Below are positions 4,651 through 6,844 of a stretch of DNA of 6,844 bases, piece after piece; position 1 is the stretch's first letter; each line of letters starts with the position of its first letter. A program made the translations under genes and the position numbers. A model generated the notes under the pieces. It was not told where the DNA came from. It saw nothing but the letters and a program-made list of their open reading frames with translations, and searched no databases. This stretch comes from Bacteroidota bacterium (GTDB taxonomy: Bacteria > Bacteroidota > Bacteroidia > Flavobacteriales_F > PHOS-HE28): assembly GCA_963169595.1 (NCBI GenBank), contig CAUJFM010000248.1, positions 1-6,844 on the forward strand. The letters are read 5' to 3'.

Positions 4651-6844
4651 TCAGGCGAGGCTGACGCGCTCCTCCACTTTCTTGCGCTTGCGTCCGAACC
4701 GCTTGCCACCCACCCGCTCCATCAGGCGTGTCATGATGTAGTACATCACCGGAACGATGAAGAGGGTGAGGATCAGCGAGCTGGTCAGGCCACCGATGAT
4801 CACCCAGGCCATGCCGTTCTTCACTTCGGCACCGTCGCCGCTGGCCAGGGCGATGGGCAGCATGCCGAAGATCATGGCCACGGTGGTCATCAGGATGGGG
4901 CGCAGGCGTTCCTTGCCGGCCTCCACCAGGGCCTCGGAGAGTGCCATGCCCTCCTTGCGCAGGTGGTTGGCGAAATCCACGATGAGGATGCCGTTCTTGC
5001 TCACCAGGCCCAGCAGCATGATGAGGCCCACGATGGCGAAGATGCTCAGCGGCTGCATGGTGAGGGCCAGCGCGAGGAAGGCACCCACCAGCGAGACCGG
5101 TATGGAGAAGAGCACCACGAAGGGATAGAGCGCGTTCTCGTACAGCGCCACCATGATCAGGTAGACCAGCAGGATGCCGAGTACGAGCGCCAGTCCGAGC
5201 GAGCCGAAGGCCTCGCCCTGGTTCTTGGCATCGCCGAGGTATTGGATGGTGATACCCGCCGGCAGCTGCTCCTCGGCGAGGGCCTTCTGGATCTCGGCCA
5301 CGATGGTGCCGCTGGGGCGACCCACAGCAGCGCTGTTGATGGTGATGCTGTTGAGGCGGTCGGTGCGCTGCAGCACGCTGTTGCCCACGGTCTCGTACAC
5401 TTCGGCCAGCTGGTCCAGGCGCACGGTGGAGCCCTTGGCGTTGGTCACCATCAGCCCGCGGACGCTCTCCACATCCTGCCGGTCGGCCTGGTCCAGCCGC
5501 ACGTTGATGGGATATTCCTCGCCGGCCTCCTTGAACTTGTTGCGGTCGTTGCCGCGGAAGGCGGTCTGCACGGCCATGCCGATGTCGGTGCTGGTGAAGC
5601 CCAGGGCGCCCATGCGGTCCTGGTCCAGCCGCACCTTCACCTCGGGCTTGGGGCTCTTGGTGCTGAACTGCACGTAGTCCGTGCCGGGCGTGGCCTGGGT
5701 GATGCGTTTCACGATGCGCGCGGTCTTCCACAGGCTGTCCATCTCCACGCCCTTCACGGCGATCTGGATGGGGGTCTGTGCGCTGCCGGTGATGTTGGTC
5801 TGCGTCACGGTCACCTTCAGGCCGGGGATGGTGCCCAGCTCATCGCGCAGCAGTGTGCCGAACTCTTCCGAGGTGATCTTGCGGTCCTTCTTCGGCACCA
5901 GCTTCACGTTGATCTCGGAGAGGTTGGCGTTGGCGGATCCCGCACCGCCGCCCATCTGCCCGCTCTGAGTGCCCACGTTGGTGAACGCGTTCACCACCTC
6001 GGGGTGCGCCAGGATGAGGCGCTCGGCCTGCTGCGTCAGCTGGTCGGTGGTGCTGAGGGAGGCCTGAGGGGCGGTCTCCAACTGTACCAGGAACTCGCCG
6101 CGGTCGCTGGGCGGGATGAAGGTGGCACCGATGAAGCCCGTGGGCACCAGCGCGAAGGAGGCGATGATGAGCGCCAGGATGCCGAGCAGCACGTAGCGCT
6201 TGCGGTGCAGGGCCTTCTCCAGGACCCGGCCGTACCACTGCTGCAGATCGGTGATGGACTGCTCGAAGGCGAGCGCGAAGCGGCCCCACAGGGTGTCCTT
6301 GGTGAGGTGCTCCAACTTGCCCCAGCGGCTGGCCAGCAGCGGGGTGAGGGTGAAGGCGACCACGAGGCTCATCAGCGTGCTGATCACCACCACCAGCGAG
6401 AACTCGCGCAGGATGTTACCGATCAGGCCGCCGGACATGGAGAGCGGCAGGAACACCACCACGTCCACGAGGGTGATGGCCATGGCCGTGAAGCCGATCT
6501 CGTTGCGGCCTTCCAGCGCGGCGGTCCAGCGGGTCTTGCCCATCTCCAGGTGGCGGTAGATGTTCTCCAGCACCACGATGCTGTCGTCCACCAGGATGCC
6601 CACCACGAGGGAGAGCGCCATCAGGGTCATCAGGTTCAGCGAGAAGCCCAGCGCGTACATGGCGATGAACGTGGGGATCATCGCGCTGGGCAGGGCCACC
6701 AGCACGAAGAAGGAGCTGCGCAGGCTGTGCAGGAAGAGGAGCATCACGCCGCCCACGATCAGCACGGCGAGCGCCAGGTCGAACATCACCGCGTTGGCGC
6801 TGGAGAGCGTGTAAAGGCTCTGGTCCATGGCGATGGTGTAGTCG
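4651..6844 (-). CDS. RND multidrug efflux pump permease, HAE1/AcrB family (N-terminus outside window)
   Basis: This is the inner-membrane, proton-driven subunit of a tripartite RND exporter. About 730 C-terminal residues are visible; by alignment to AcrB landmarks about 320 N-terminal residues lie beyond the right edge. Counting from the Met codon at 6826-6828, TM2-TM6 fall within about residues 18-165. The TM4 proton-relay pair Asp81-Asp82 in GILVDDSIVVLENI corresponds to AcrB Asp407/Asp408. TM7 is near 213-230 and leads into GFIGATFIPPSDRGEF. The second periplasmic porter/docking half spans about 240-550 and includes a flexible QMGGGAGSANAN loop. TM8-TM12 span about 553-703, with LVSKNGILIVDFANH containing Lys611, equivalent to AcrB Lys940. 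The protein ends in a short, strongly basic cytoplasmic tail (KRFGRKRKK). The essential relay residues are intact, so a functional pump is likely. HAE1 members usually move hydrophobic drugs, detergents or bile-type compounds, but the substrate cannot be inferred. Membrane-fusion and outer-membrane channel genes would be expected to the right, outside the window. Confidence 0.94.
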   Translation of the reverse strand, partial: DYTIAMDQSLYTLSSANAVMFDLALAVLIVGGVMLLFLHSLRSSFFVLVALPSAMIPTFIAMYALGFSLNLMTLMALSLVVGILVDDSIVVLENIYRHLEMGKTRWTAALEGRNEIGFTAMAITLVDVVVFLPLSMSGGLIGNILREFSLVVVISTLMSLVVAFTLTPLLASRWGKLEHLTKDTLWGRFALAFEQSITDLQQWYGRVLEKALHRKRYVLLGILALIIASFALVPTGFIGATFIPPSDRGEFLVQLETAPQASLSTTDQLTQQAERLILAHPEVVNAFTNVGTQSGQMGGGAGSANANLSEINVKLVPKKDRKITSEEFGTLLRDELGTIPGLKVTVTQTNITGSAQTPIQIAVKGVEMDSLWKTARIVKRITQATPGTDYVQFSTKSPKPEVKVRLDQDRMGALGFTSTDIGMAVQTAFRGNDRNKFKEAGEEYPINVRLDQADRQDVESVRGLMVTNAKGSTVRLDQLAEVYETVGNSVLQRTDRLNSITINSAAVGRPSGTIVAEIQKALAEEQLPAGITIQYLGDAKNQGEAFGSLGLALVLGILLVYLIMVALYENALYPFVVLFSIPVSLVGAFLALALTMQPLSIFAIVGLIMLLGLVSKNGILIVDFANHLRKEGMALSEALVEAGKERLRPILMTTVAMIFGMLPIALASGDGAEVKNGMAWVIIGGLTSSLILTLFIVPVMYYIMTRLMERVGGKRFGRKRKKVEERVSLA

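Noticed and set aside
4520..5731. A 403-codon minus-strand frame overlapping the RND gene.
   Set aside because: It is a frame-shifted shadow of the RND coding sequence; the RND frame carries all family motifs without interruption.

Overview
The window looks like chromosomal DNA from a GC-rich member of the Bacteroidota. The evidence is a secreted peptidase with a C-terminal type IX secretion (T9SS) sorting domain, a DUF6580-type membrane protein, a ValS C-terminus whose wording is typical of Bacteroidota, TAnnTTnG-like -7 promoter boxes, and no strong Shine-Dalgarno sequences. The high GC, concentrated at third codon positions, is unusual for this phylum. It fits the GC-rich Flavobacteriales known from wastewater and freshwater, but that placement is an inference. 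The same base bias produces long open frames opposite and beside the real genes, which I read as shadows.

Layout, left to right. (1) The 3' end of valS (+) encodes the C-terminal tRNA-binding coiled coil. (2) A short-form Ppx/GppA-family phosphatase (+) follows directly; it has no ATG start and either overlaps the valS stop codon or starts at a rare codon about 50 bases further in. (3) A small polytopic DUF6580 membrane protein (-) converges on the phosphatase, with 8 bases between their stop codons. (4) A divergent intergenic region of about 160 bases carries a candidate promoter for each flanking gene. (5) A large secreted M36 (fungalysin-type) zinc metallopeptidase (+) has a signal peptide, an FTP/PepSY-type propeptide, a catalytic domain interrupted by a PA domain, and a T9SS sorting domain. 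(6) A perfect 13-bp hairpin with A and T tracts on its two sides forms a likely bidirectional terminator. (7) The C-terminal 70% of an HAE1-family RND efflux pump inner-membrane subunit (-) runs off the right edge.

The genes do not form one pathway. valS and the phosphatase may be co-transcribed; the others look like independent units. The peptidase would act outside the cell or on its surface after Sec and T9SS export. The RND pump would act with a membrane-fusion protein and an outer-membrane channel not present here. I see no tRNA, rRNA, CRISPR array, insertion sequence, phage gene or obvious new defence system. The points most worth a second look are the start of the phosphatase gene, the shared promoter-like boxes, the uncharacterised DUF6580 protein, and the multidomain T9SS-exported peptidase.
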